Shown here in pieces: positions 54,359 through 64,000 of a DNA stretch of 64,000 nt. The DNA lies in assembly GCA_022985045.1 (NCBI GenBank), contig CM040966.1:44771129-44835128 (forward strand), written 5' to 3'. Each line of letters begins with the position of its first letter. Position 1 is the stretch's first letter. Both the position numbers and the translations under genes were made by a program. Below the pieces are notes generated by a model. It did not search any database. It was not told where the DNA came from and worked only from the letters and a program-made list of their open reading frames with translations. Origin of the DNA: Macadamia tetraphylla. Its lineage: Eukaryota > Streptophyta > Magnoliopsida > Proteales > Proteaceae.

Positions 54359-55760
54359 TCCCTCCCTTCTCAAACTACACCTTTGAGGGCTTGCCCGCAA
54401 GGGTGATATCCAAAAAACAAATCTTCATTTGCTGTGCATCCTCCCACGGAGCATCTGATTGCAGAAGTCCCTTCCAGTGGACGAGGATCTCGATTCACCA
54501 TTTATGCATATGGCTATCCAGCACTACTTGCGGTTGAGCAATAATAGTGTCTTCCTTATCATGGAAGGTAGGAAGCTCATGCTACACTTGTATAGCTGCA
54601 CCCACCATCTTCTTGAAATGAGACACATGAAAAATTTGGTGAATCTTTGATTCCCATGGTAATTCTAACTTATAAGCAATGTGTCCCACCTTCTGGATAA
54701 CCTCATAAGGACCATAATATTTTAGAGATTTCAAATTCTTCCGAAGAGAAATTGACACCTGCTGATATGGTTGAAGATGCAAATAAACCCAATCACCCAT
54801 GTCAAAACTCCATTGCAATCAGTGAAGATCATAATATTTCTTCATGCGGTCTTGAGCTGCTTGCAATTGAATCCTTAATTCCTTAAGAATCTGATTACGA
54901 TCAACAAGTTCTTTGGCCATTAACTCCACTTGAGTTTTTCCTGGAATGTATATCAACAATGTGAGAGGTGCTCGACCATATACAATATCATAAGTAGTCT
55001 TCTATGTTGCTGAATGGACACTAGTATTATAACAATGTTGACCCTAAGAGATCCAACGAACCCACTCCTTTGGTTTATTACTAGTGAAGCATCGCAAATA
55101 CATATCAATGATTAGTTCACAAGCTCCGTCTGCCCGTCCGTTTGAGGATGATATGCCGATGAGAAGTTGAAGTTTGTATCCTGCAAACAAAATAATTCCT
55201 TCTAGAAACACTTGTAAAGACTAGATCTCTACCACACACGATAGTCTTGGGTAAACCATAAAGTTTGAAAATACTATCAAAGAATACTTGAGCCATTGAA
55301 GTTGAAGAATATGGATGAGAGAGAGGAATGAAATGGGAAAATTTTGAAAGACGATATACCACCACAAAAATTGTAGATTTACTTTTAGAAGTGGAGAGTC
55401 CATCTATAAAATCTATGGATAGATCCGTCCATACCTGGGCCGGAATTGTGAGTGGTTGAAGTAGGCCTGCGGGGGAAGTATTCTCCTACTTATGTTGTTG
55501 ACAAGTGTTACATTGCTTAATGTGCTCCCTAATTGTTCTCCTCATTTCGTTCCAATAGAAAACCGATTGTATACATTGGAGAGTTTTGTGGTAGCCTTCA
55601 TGAGTGCTTGAATGTAACTCCTCCACAATTAGAGGAACTAAGAAAGAGTCCTTCAATAAATAAATTCTGTTAAAAAAAAAAAAACAAAATCCCTTCTCGT
55701 AATTCCATGGGCCCACTTCCTCTCCTTATTGTAGACGACTCACAATGTCTTTCTGCATTG
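54359..55760 (-). pseudogene. Chromovirus integrase with chromodomain
   Basis: Minus strand. 55716-55486: zinc domain (LVPLIVEELHSSTHEGYHKTL, C..CQQHK). 55403-55117: core, KFSHFIPLSHPYSSTSMAQVFFDSIFKLYGLP and SD/GRD..FTS. 54818-54582: FDMGDWVYLHLQPYQQ.S, YYGPYEVIQKVGHIAYKLELP, IHQIFHVSHFKK. 54550-54370: a chromodomain reading ILVHWKGL......WED (W-K-G-L core). Frameshifts between the pieces. Confidence 0.85.
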
Positions 55761-55989
55761 AATTACTCCTCACCTCTTCTCTTATTGGATCAAGCCATCA
55801 TGGAATTGGACTAGAAATTGCCAAATTCTCTCCCCTTTCGTCTCTATAATTCACCCACAACTACATTCTCTTTCCCTGTCTTATACCAATTGTTAAGTCA
55901 TAACCCATCAACTTCATTAACCACCTTTGCTGAGCTGGAGTGGTAATATTTTGGTCCCAAAGATATTTCAATCTCATTTGATCAGTCTT

Positions 55990-57010
55990 CACAATGAATT
56001 TCTAACCCAATAAGTAATGCCTCCAACGTTGCACTGCGAGGACCACAACTAGCATTTCCTTCTCATAAGTGGATAAAAATAAATTCTTACCACTTAATGT
56101 ATGATTAAAGAAAGCTATTGGTTGCTTATCTTGAGTTAGCACCCCTCCAATTCCTGATCCTGACACATCACATTCAATGACAAAGGTTTCAGAAAAATTT
56201 GGAAGTGCTAAAATAGGAGCTTGGGTCATCACCTATTTGAGCTTCTCAAATGCTTCTTCTGACCGAGTGCCCCACCTAAAACCTCCCTTCTTCAACATGC
56301 CAGTGAGAGGGACAGCAATCCTACCATAGTTTTAGATAAACTTAAGTATCCTGTCAACCCCAAAAACCCATGCATTGATTTAATTAACTAAGGTTTTACC
56401 CATTCCAACATAGCCGCTATTTTTTCTTTATCTACCGCCACTCCTTCACTTCTAATGATATGGCCCAAATACTTGACTTCATGTTGGAAAAAATTGCAAT
56501 TCTCCTTCTTGTCAAACAATTGATGACATTGCAAAATAGAGAGTACAATATCAAGATGCTCTAGATGCTCATCCAAAGTTCTACTATAAATTAAAATATC
56601 ATCAAAAAATTCCAAAACAAACTTACGAAGGTAATTCTTGAAGACTGAATTCATTAAGACTTGGAATTCGATGGAGCACTCGTCAAACCGAAGGGCAACA
56701 CCAAATATTCATAATGGCCTTGATGCACACAGAAAGCCGTCTTCTCAATGTCACTAGGATGCATCCGGATTTGGAGATAGCCTGACCTTAAGTCCAATTT
56801 TGTAAAGTAAGTGGACCTATGTAATTCATCGAGCAATTTTTCAACAACCGGAACGGGAAACTTATCTTTCACGATCAACTTATTAAGTGCTCGATAATCC
56901 ACAGACATGCGCCATGAATTGTCATGCTTTAAAATAAGCAAAACTGGCGAGAAATAGGGGCTAGTAATGGGACGAATCACACCAGCTTGTAGCAATTCCA
57001 TCAAAATTTT
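55990..57010 (-). pseudogene. Chromovirus reverse transcriptase and RNase H
   Basis: Minus strand. 57004-56654: MMELLQAGVIRPITSPYFSPVLL, SWRMSVDYRALNKLIVKDKFPVPVVEKLLDEL, F.KLDLRSGY.QIRMH..DIEKTAF. A frameshift at about 56660, then VLEFFDDILIYSRTLDEHLEHL (catalytic DD intact) and VKYLGHIIRSEGVAVDKEKI to 56388. RNase H at 56232-56002: FVIECDVSGSGIGGVLTQ, PIAFFNHTLSG, YEKEMLVVVLAVQRWRHYLLG. Confidence 0.88.
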
Positions 57011-57440
57011 ATGAGAATGCGGGTAAATAATGCCTTATAGACACAAGCCCACTTCCACTTTTCAAGGGAATGTGATGATCTTAAGCAAAGCTCGGTGGAA
57101 GTCCTTAAGGTTCTTGGAAAATGTCACCATAGGACTGCAAAAACTTGGGGAGTTTTGCATCTGTAACGTCAAAATTAAATTACAAGGATGAATTACCTTG
57201 TTGACGTGGGGTAGATAATGCATATATTTGAAGGACATGTCCTTCTTCCTTCTTTTGGAATTCCTTGTTGAATTCATTATTATCCACTGCCTTGTCCCTA
57301 GGTGTCCTCAAACCTTACAATTTAACTTCCTTTCCATTCATTTTGAAAACCATTTGCAATTTGGGAAAGTCCCAAATAATGGGACCCAATGTACTTAACC
57401 ATTGAGCCCCTAGGACAACATCATATCCCTCCAAAGGTAG
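57010..57440 (-). pseudogene. Chromovirus protease-RT linker remnant
   Basis: Minus strand LEGYDVVLGAQWLSTLGPI.WDF (about 57440-57360), then a lysine-rich linker with NKEFQKKEEG (57277-57230) and FLQSYGDIFQEP.GLPP (about 57150-57080). Catalytic DTG region is lost at the 57440 junction. Confidence 0.75.
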
Positions 57441-58664
57441 TGATGCGGTAAATTCTGACTGAAGGTAGATTCTCTAGGCAGCTTTGAGTCACACCAAAGG
57501 TTCTCTATACTCTCACTGCAAGGATGAACAAGTCAACAAAGGGGCACCGGAGCTAGCCGGTGCGATAACCCTTTGATGACAAAGTCAAGGTCAGAATTAA
57601 GCAACAGGTATGTATTATCTCCTAGTTTTCCATCCCCCTCTTCAGGGGCTTACCTTCTATATTTATAAGGCCTGATTCCCTTACGTTCCTCCTGTGTCCC
57701 AGTCCTCCACGTTCTCCTAAACCAGTGTGTGAGAGGTGGAATATTTTGCATATTCCCTTCTTTTAGGGAGTTGTGAGCCACTAGGAGTCTCAACAAGGAA
57801 CTTCCATAAAGCTTGGGGAGAGTCCTCTCAGTTTCACTTCCTCTGAAGCACTATCTCTAGCCAAGCCCTGAGTGGATGACTCTCCCAATTGTCATGACAT
57901 GGCACCTAGTCAGCTTTGATGTCATGGTACTGATTCAACTATGGAGTCTCAGTCGATCAAGGAGGGAATCTAAGTGGTTGAGGTAGAGGTTTCACCTGAG
58001 AAGGGAAGAGGCAAGGGCTCATCCATAAAGGTCCAAGGCGAGGGCTCAGCAAGCCTAGGACAAGGTGAGGACTCATCCACAAAGGGCCAAGGCTAGGGTT
58101 GGAAGGACTGGGACAAGGCGAGGGCCCATCTATGATGAATAGAGGTGAGGGCTCGCCAGGATTGGGACGAGGCGAGGGCTCGTCCACAAAGGGCTTAGGC
58201 GAAGGCTTAGCAGGACCTTCCCACTACGTCCAGAACTGGTGACACATATTGGCACATCATAGGCCCCCTAGCTCTGATAGGTCGGATCGGGTTGTTGGAG
58301 CTAACCCATTCAAGAGATGACACCTAGGCCTGCATTTATGACCTCTGACGTGCGCCTCCTTTTCAGGGCATGAAGCCTTCACCAATGTGCCATGTGTCTG
58401 ATGCGATGGTTGGACCTCAGGAAAGCAGCTCGATCTTTTCCATCCATCTGACACGATCTAGACCATTGAGGCAACCCCTGATGGAGTATAAATGGAAGAT
58501 CCTTCTTCCTTACTCCACTTTCACCTTGCAAGGAGCTCCGATCGGATTTTGGCTGTGGTTGCTCTGCGATGGGAAAGTGTGTCTCAGACTTGAGTTTCTG
58601 CCGGCATTTGTCTCTCTGTTCAGTAAGTTGCTCGATTCCTCTCTCTCTTTCCCTTTTGTCTTCT
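57441..58664 (+). promoter_or_regulatory. Putative LTR/promoter region of the PF04195-type element
   Basis: Starts TGATGCGGTAAATTC where the chromovirus stops. Holds TATATTTATAAGG (57655-57667), the 27-bp tandem array (58010-58222) and a second, well-placed TATA box (TATAAAT, 58487-58493) about 180 bp before the ATG. I found no primer binding site, so LTR nature is inferred. Confidence 0.4.
58010..58222. repeat. 27-bp tandem repeat with 54-bp higher-order period
   Basis: Eight units starting at 58010, 58037, 58064, 58091, 58117, 58144, 58171 and 58198, each opening AGGCGAGGGCTC. Most odd units continue (G/A)TCCACAAAGGGCCA; even units continue (A/G)GCAGGA.TGGGACA, so the array alternates two types. 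27 bp is 9 codons, and the minus strand is open through the array with a SPxxxPxP-like repeat. Confidence 0.85.
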
Positions 58665-61467
58665 ATGGCACAAACCCGATCTTACCACATAGTTGCTAGG
58701 AACCCCCTTGGTGCAGGGGACAGCTATCATCCGGGGCCAAGCAACAGGGCTTCCATCCTGGAGGAACAACATGTCCCTATGGCCATAGTTCGACTTGATC
58801 CTCTGCAAGGGGCTGCTTACACAATCCCTCCCTTTACTCCTTCATCTAGTGAGGACACCACCTCTGACAGGCCTGAGTCCTCAAATGTCACCTTAGACCC
58901 CAAAGCAAATGTCGAGTCCGACCCTGGAGGGGAGGAGCCACTGACCTTGGTGGCTGATTATAGGGCAATTCTCATCGCTAGGGAAGAGAAAGATGATGTG
59001 AAGGCCCTGAGCACCGAGAGTCCAGGAGAAGGCGAGGAAGACACGGATGATGGTGAAGGTGAATGTTCTGCTTTGTCCTTTGGCCTGCGTAGAGCTGCCA
59101 ATCTAATCATTAGAGTCCTCCCATATAAAATCCTAGAGATGTATCATGAGGGGTACGAGATCCCAGTGGACATTGTAATGCGAATCCCAACCTGGAAGGA
59201 GTCCATAGACTATAACGAAGAAGAGATGGCCATGTATGAGGTTGCCTTCCTCTATGGACTAAGGATACCCATCCCGTCCTTTGTTTGTGATGTCCTAAAC
59301 TATTGGGGCATCTCCCCAAGTCAGTTGATGCCCAATTTTTGCAGCATTCTGGTTAACTTCTTTGTCTATGTAGCCCAGCTAAGGTGTGTCGCAACCCTTG
59401 GTCCCTTTCGCCATTATTTCATCCTGAAATGGCACATCACCGATTGGTTCTACTTCACTCGTAGGGATACAGGGAACCCCTACAAGATGGTGCAATTCTT
59501 TGACTACATACCCACCTCCGTGAAAGGATGGAAGGAGTGCTTCTTCTTTCTAACGATGCCAGACAATCCCTTCCACATCGATTGGGTTGAACCCCCTCTT
59601 AAAAAGTTAAACCAAGGCCCCTCCCTGTGCGTCGACAAAAATGAAACGGTTGAGCTATGCTTGAAAGGGGAGGTCGTGGATGTCCGAGCACTTCAAAAGT
59701 AGGATTTCCTTCAGAGCTGGGACCGTAGTGATGGTGTAGACACTGGTCCATGGTACCTACAGATGGTCCAAGAGGGGGTGAGGGTTCAGTTACACTTCCT
59801 GTTTATGTTTTTGCACTCTGAATGTTCCACTTGATTTGTAGCTCTCATTAGAGTGGTGATGCTGCACGTATGAATGTCTACTTGGATCCTCAAAGGCTAG
59901 CAGCTGCCTTGGCTGAAGCCCAAAAATGTAAAGCGGCCAAGCTGGTGACAAGGAGAGCTGAAGAGAAAGCAGCTAAGAATTGAGACGCCAAGAGTAAAGG
60001 CATTGGTGGTGCCGGTGTGGGCCTTGCCAAGGTGAAGAGGCCAGAATCCGTGCCCCTCTATTTGGGGAAGAGGCCGGTCGAGGAGGAAAACTTGTCGGGA
60101 GAGAAAGACATCACCCACCTCAGGATCCTGGATAAGGGTAAGGGTCCCATGGGACCTCCCCTTGCTTGTCGGGTTATGGGGGAGGATTATCCCCACTAGG
60201 AGTTACCTGATCAACCGCTCAATCTACCTACCGACCCCAGATAAGAAGGTCAGAAGAGGAGGAAAGAGGAAAAGGCTGCTCTAGAGAGTGAGGGCCAGCA
60301 TGGGGGAATTTTTTAGGCTTCCCCCGACCAGTGTTGTCAATTCAGAAGGGCCATTCCTCCTGCTTAGAACCTTTTTGAGGAAGAATCTTTAGTTACTGAT
60401 AAGGAGGTGGCCCATACTTGGGGCAAGCAAGGGCGGTTGCGCATAGACTTGGATAGATTTCAGAAATTACTTGACACCTACCTGTCCAACTTCATATCCA
60501 ACACATTATTGATGTGAGTCTCTTCTTCTCGTATCCGTTGTTCTTTAGGGTTACAACCTAAGCTCATGTTGAATTGTTGTTCAAGGCAGAGGCTCCATTG
60601 GTCGATGGAGGTATGCAGTTGCTTCAACAAAATGTCGGCTCGGAGATGGAAGGCCGAGGAGGACACTTAGTAGCTCTGGGACCAATTGGCACAGGTCCGG
60701 GGTCAGCTAGAGTCTTCAAATAAGGAGAGCCGGGTTGCGAAGGCGAAGTCTATGAACTTTGAAAGGAGGTATGAAGAGTTGGAGGGAGAGGTTAGTAAGC
60801 TGCTCCTCGAGAAGAGTGAGATGGTGAGAGCCAGAGAGTCACTTTAGGCCTAATCCATAGAGCTCCAGGATAAAGTTTGCACGAAAACCATGGCTCAAGA
60901 GTTGGCAATTCAATCTCTTGAGGGGCAGCATCATTTAGAGCTTAAAGAGGCGGAGATGAGGGCTGTTGAGAGTTATGTGAGCTCTCCCAAGGGGTAAGTG
61001 TGGTTTCTGAACTTGAACACTTCCTCCTTCAATTTCGGCTTGGACACGGCAATGAACTTCTTCTTAAGGAAGTATCCTCACTTAGATCTGAGTGACTACG
61101 AGCACTACCTTCCGCCCCTTGAGACTTCCTTGCTGGAAGGAAGTTCATAGCAGAGGAAGCAAGTGATGAGGTAGAACAGATGAGTGCTCCTACTGCTGCA
61201 TATAAGAAATCTTATCCTCTTGAGACCATTCTCAAGTGGATTCTCCCAGTGCTGGTAAGAAAAAGAAGAAGAAGAAATCCCCCTACCTCTCAGACCTCAC
61301 CTCTTACCGAGAAGACTCCAGTTAAGAAGAGTCCTGCTAAGACTCCTCCTCTTCCTGATGCTAAGAAGATTCCTACTAAGAAGACTCCTCCTCCTACTAT
61401 CGAGAAGACTCCTCCTCTTACTGTCGAGGAGATTACTGTTGAGAAGACTCCCACTGCTACTCCCTGA
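58665..61467 (+). pseudogene. Spliced transposon gene with 'putative gypsy type transposon' domain, degenerate
   Basis: ATG 58665 (MAQTRSYHIVARNP). Residues about 1-130 are S/T/E-rich. The domain (59080-59640) reads GYEIPVDIVMRIP, FLYGLRIPIPSFVCDVLNYWGISPSQLMPN and FKDYIP-like...GWKECFFFLTM, matching PF04195 as I know it. A TAG at 59700 is followed in frame by DFLQSWDRSDG; a likely 64-bp intron (59778-59841) leads to SHQSGDAARMNVYLDPQRLAAALAEAQK. Then a K/R-rich part, a coiled coil (60650-60990), FNFGLDTAMNFFLRKYPHLDL and a tail of KTPP/KKTP repeats (61280-61467). At least eight stops. Function of these proteins is unknown; they travel in plant retroelements. Confidence 0.7.
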
Positions 61468-61618
61468 ATGCTTTTTGGGTTTTTGTAATGAGGGTGTTTT
61501 TCTTCCTATTTTGTAGAATCATTGTATTTTTCTTGCATCCCCCCTTTTCTCACTTTATCATGTAGATGTTCAGAATTAATGAAAGTTTTTCTTCTTCATT
61601 TCTTTGTTGGGATGCTAT
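61468..61618 (+). other. 3' flank of the PF04195-type gene
   Basis: T-rich UTR-like sequence with GAATTAATGAAAG at about 61572; no coding signal. Confidence 0.4.
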
Positions 61619-62175
61619 TGTTGGGGATCATTCATGGGACCAAGTCTTGACTGAGGCCTATGAGTTAACATCTTTTCAATGTGCCTTATTTGCTAAGAAT
61701 CGGGGTGTCTGAGCCTATGCTTATGCTATGATAGGATTGAGTCAGTCGATGCCCAGCCTGGGCCGAAGTCCAAGACTTAGGATTTTTAGATTGCACTTCA
61801 AGGATGAGGCCTTGAATGTCTAAGCCTGAGCTAGGACCGTACTAAGGCCATGCTGGGCCGATGCTATGTCATATCCGGGGCCAAGACTTAGCATTTTTAG
61901 CTTATGCCTCAAGGCCTTTGAGCATCCAGGCCCGAGCTAGGACCATACTAGGGCCGATGCTAAGCCGTAGCTGGGGTCAAGACTTAGAAATTTTAGCTTG
62001 TGCCTCAAGGCTGAGGTCTTTTAGCATCCAAGATTGAGCTAGGACCATACTAGGGCTGTGTAAGGTTGATGCCAAGCCATATCCAGGGCTAAGACTTCTA
62101 AGTTATCATAAATTGAAATATTGTCAAGTACTCTCGAGATAACCTATTCACCCCCCCCTCTAGGTGTTTCTATCA
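61619..62175 (+). repeat. Copia 5' LTR, about 557 bp
   Basis: Starts TGTTGGGGATC at 61619 and ends ...TTTCTATCA at 62175, one base before the primer binding site. The AACCTATTCACCCCCCCCTCTAGGTG end is characteristic of SIRE-like copia LTR ends. Contains the tandem array 61730-62105. Confidence 0.65.
61730..62105 (+). repeat. 96-112 bp tandem repeat within the copia LTR
   Basis: The word CAAGACTTAG(G/C/A)ATTTTTAG recurs at 61771, 61882 and 61977, with a decayed fourth at 62090, each followed by TGCCTCAAGG, GAGCTAGGACC(G/A)TACTA(G)GG and GATGC.AAGCC words. Three to four copies. Confidence 0.85.
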
Positions 62176-62176
62176 A

Positions 62177-62189
62177 TTGGTATTAGAGC
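62177..62189 (+). other. Copia primer binding site (iMet type)
   Basis: TTGGTATTAGAGC, one mismatch from the iMet-complementary sequence; identical to the primer site of the copia element at 6161-6173. Confidence 0.85.
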
Positions 62190-62223
62190 AGGAGCTCAAA
62201 ATTGAGACTTTATATTCTCTAAA

Positions 62224-63130
62224 ATGAGTCAAAGATCCATGGCATTTTGACTCTAACAAGTTGAAGGTCTCAACACCTCTAGACCTCCTTACTTTGATAG
62301 TGAAGGTTTTTCCTATTGAAAAATCTGATTCACAAAAATTTTGTTTGTGCTCACAACTTAGATGTATGGAAAGTGTTTGAAGAAGGTCCATACAAGGTCT
62401 ATAAGAGAGTAGAAAAATGACAAGTAGAAAAAGAAAAGAAAGAATGGACAACAGAAGATAAAATCAAGATTCAACATAACTTTGAAGCTATTACATTCCT
62501 TCAATATGCATTGAACAAGAAGGAATTCAATAGAATATCCATGTATGGATCTGCTAAAGAAATGTGGAAAAAACTAATAGTGACTTACGAAAAAACTTAG
62601 GATGACTCATCCGACAGTAGTGATAAAGAAAAAGAGTCTGGTGATGAACACACCCATATAGCCTTGATGGCTACATCTGATCAAGTAGATAATGAGGTAA
62701 GCTCCACAAACTCATATTGTCCAAATTTTATTTGTGAAGAAAAGCTTGAATATGATGAACTATATGATGCGTTTCTAGAATTGTACAAAAATAGCAAAAA
62801 GGTAGTGAAAGAAAAGAAAGCATTAGAAAAGCAAGTAGATAATCTCCAATTTACCTTGAATAAGCTCACCACTTATGTGAGAGACTAAGAAAAAGAAAAC
62901 AAAGGTCATTTGGAGACTATTGAAAAAATGCAAAAGGAAAACAAAGACCTCTTCCAAAAAAATGCAAAATTAACCTCGGGCCTAAAAACTTTCACCAAAG
63001 GCCAAAGAAACCTTGATACCCTATTGGAAACACCTTGAAGAGGTGTTCACAACAAGGAAGGCCTAGGATACAATGCCTCTATTTCACTATCCAAGGGAAA
63101 GGGAAAGACCAATCTGCCCTTGAAGAAACC
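62224..63130 (+). pseudogene. SIRE-like copia gag, degenerate
   Basis: ATG 62224 (MSQRS). Frame pieces: LNTSRPPYFDSEGFSY.KI (about 62265-62325), the usual copia gag opening; KLIVTYEKT near 62570; HTHIALMATSDQVD (62655), then a coiled coil 62740-62960 with EKLEYDELYDAFLELYKNSKKVVKEKKALEKQ. The CLMAT/DELYDAFLELY arrangement resembles SIRE elements. Stops at several places including 62600 and 62887. Confidence 0.75.
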
Positions 63131-64000
63131 CTAAGCCAATCATGCATATCAATATGCAAGAAAGCATAGTCATGTTCCTCAACGACTACAAAGGTTCTCA
63201 AAACCTCAAGGTTATCAATGGAACAAGTGGAGTGGATATAATAGACCACAACCATTCGAACCAAATAGATATCACAATAACCGGTACCATAGACTTTAAC
63301 CTCCAAGAAGTAATACTAGGTCTCTACAATATTATTGGGAAAATCTCCAATCCTATAGCAGCCATACCCAAAACAAAATTAGGACCATCTAAGTGCCAAA
63401 AGGATTTTTTGAATCTAACTTCAGTGGACCCAATTGGGGACCAATAAATTATTGACTGTATTTTTATAGATGTGCTTGAAGAGCAAAATAGATCTTGAAT
63501 GCTATATTGATAGCGGTTGCTCCAAGCACATGATTGGAAACTCCAACATATTCTCAAAACTCAAGACGCATGATGGAGGATAGGTGACATTTGGAGACAA
63601 AGGAGAAGGAAAGATTATTGGCTTAGGCTCTATCTAAATTGGAGGTACCACAATAACCAATGTTTGCTTAGTGGATAGTCTTGCTTATAACTTGATTAGA
63701 AATGGATATCTAGTTGAATTCAACGCCTCTCAATGCTTAGTGAAAAATGATAAACTTGATGTTATTTTAAATGGCATTAAAGGAAATAATATCTACATTT
63801 GTATGTTTGACAATGCTTGTTCTAATAGCATATGCCATGTGTCAAAAAATAAAATCTTTGGTATAGAAAACTAGGTCATGTTAATATAAAAACGCTTAGA
63901 CAAATTGCTTTTAAAAATCTAGTAAGAAACATGCCAAAACTGAAATTTGAAAACAAATTGTTTTGTGATGCATGTCATAAAAGCAAATAAGTAAAAGCCT
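63130..64000 (+). pseudogene. SIRE-like copia protease and GAG-pre-integrase, cut by window edge
   Basis: Protease: LECYIDSGCSKHMIGN at 63495-63545 (catalytic DSG intact), VTFGDKGEGKIIGLGSI (63585-63640), TNVCLVDSLAYNLI (63660-63700). GAG-pre-integrase: GHVNIKTLRQIAFKNLVRNMPKLKFENKLFCDACHKSK (in part) at 63875-63990. Two stops in the protease (63580, 63637) and shifts mark decay. Integrase and RT should follow outside the window. Confidence 0.85.

Larger units (their letters stand above)
53695..57440 (-). mobile_element. Chromovirus (Reina-like Ty3/gypsy), 5' part missing
   Basis: Minus-strand element: 3' LTR 54358-53695, chromodomain and integrase 54359-55760, RNase H 55990-56400, RT 56388-57010, protease remnant 57010-57440. 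Domain order is that of gypsy. The element ends at about 57440, in the protease, where a different sequence begins; gag and the 5' LTR are absent. Confidence 0.85.

Noticed and set aside
58010..58222. CRISPR-like array
   Set aside because: Units are contiguous 27-mers without unique spacers, in a plant genome.
61180..61467. 95-codon K/T/P-rich frame as a separate gene
   Set aside because: It continues the PF04195-type gene downstream of the coiled coil; better read as its C-terminal tail.
62177..62189. tRNA gene
   Set aside because: Only the 13-base primer binding site complementary to a tRNA 3' end; no tRNA body. The same holds at 6161-6173 and 22901-22914.

Overview
This is nuclear DNA from a flowering plant with a large, transposon-rich genome. 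Evidence: GT-AG introns up to 9 kb, nested Ty1/copia and Ty3/gypsy retrotransposons of plant lineages, RTE- and L1-type LINEs, solo LTRs and several classes of MITE. I cannot name the species. Only one host gene is visible; no tRNA, rRNA or CRISPR signal was found.

Host gene: 7996-31405 (+) is an apparently intact gene for subunit 10 of the ER membrane protein complex (EMC10), in eight exons (891 nt CDS, 296 aa) spread over 23.4 kb. Introns 3, 4 and 5 (9.1, 8.0 and 4.1 kb) are swollen by insertions: a 3.0 kb gypsy solo LTR (10650-13670), smaller LTR-like units, a Tourist-like MITE (16698-17131), a minus-strand LTR (19098-20097), a MULE-type MITE with a GATAC minisatellite (21961-22722), a hAT MITE with a perfect 8-bp duplication (23874-24259) and an RTE LINE cut by two later insertions (26220-28255).

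Left flank (1-7735): a gypsy LTR (1-2163, cut by the window edge) sits inside the 3' LTR of a degenerate Tork/Tnt1-like copia element (2164-6521, minus). A LINE 3' fragment (6640-7735) ends about 260 bp before the EMC10 start codon.

Right flank (31406-64000): an L1-like LINE (32640-34563) is broken by a complex of two Tekay-like gypsy elements, here called X and Y (34564-53251). The order and strands of the parts are best explained by two minus-strand elements in tandem whose middle 7.6 kb (about 39.24-46.83 kb) is inverted, either in the genome or in the assembly. Both X and Y carry an extra antisense ORF between the 5' LTR and gag, each with its own TATA box and a 95-96 bp intron upstream of the ORF. 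This is the most interesting feature of the window. The two elements also share a hairpin motif that recurs in the LTR and next to the antisense promoter. Next come a Reina-like chromovirus with a chromodomain (53695-57440, minus), a degenerate spliced gene with a 'putative gypsy type transposon' domain preceded by a 27/54-bp higher-order repeat (57441-61618), and the 5' part of a SIRE-like copia element leaving the window at the right edge (61619-64000).

All transposon reading frames seen carry stops, frameshifts or lost catalytic residues. Element names are by eye from motifs; no database search was possible.
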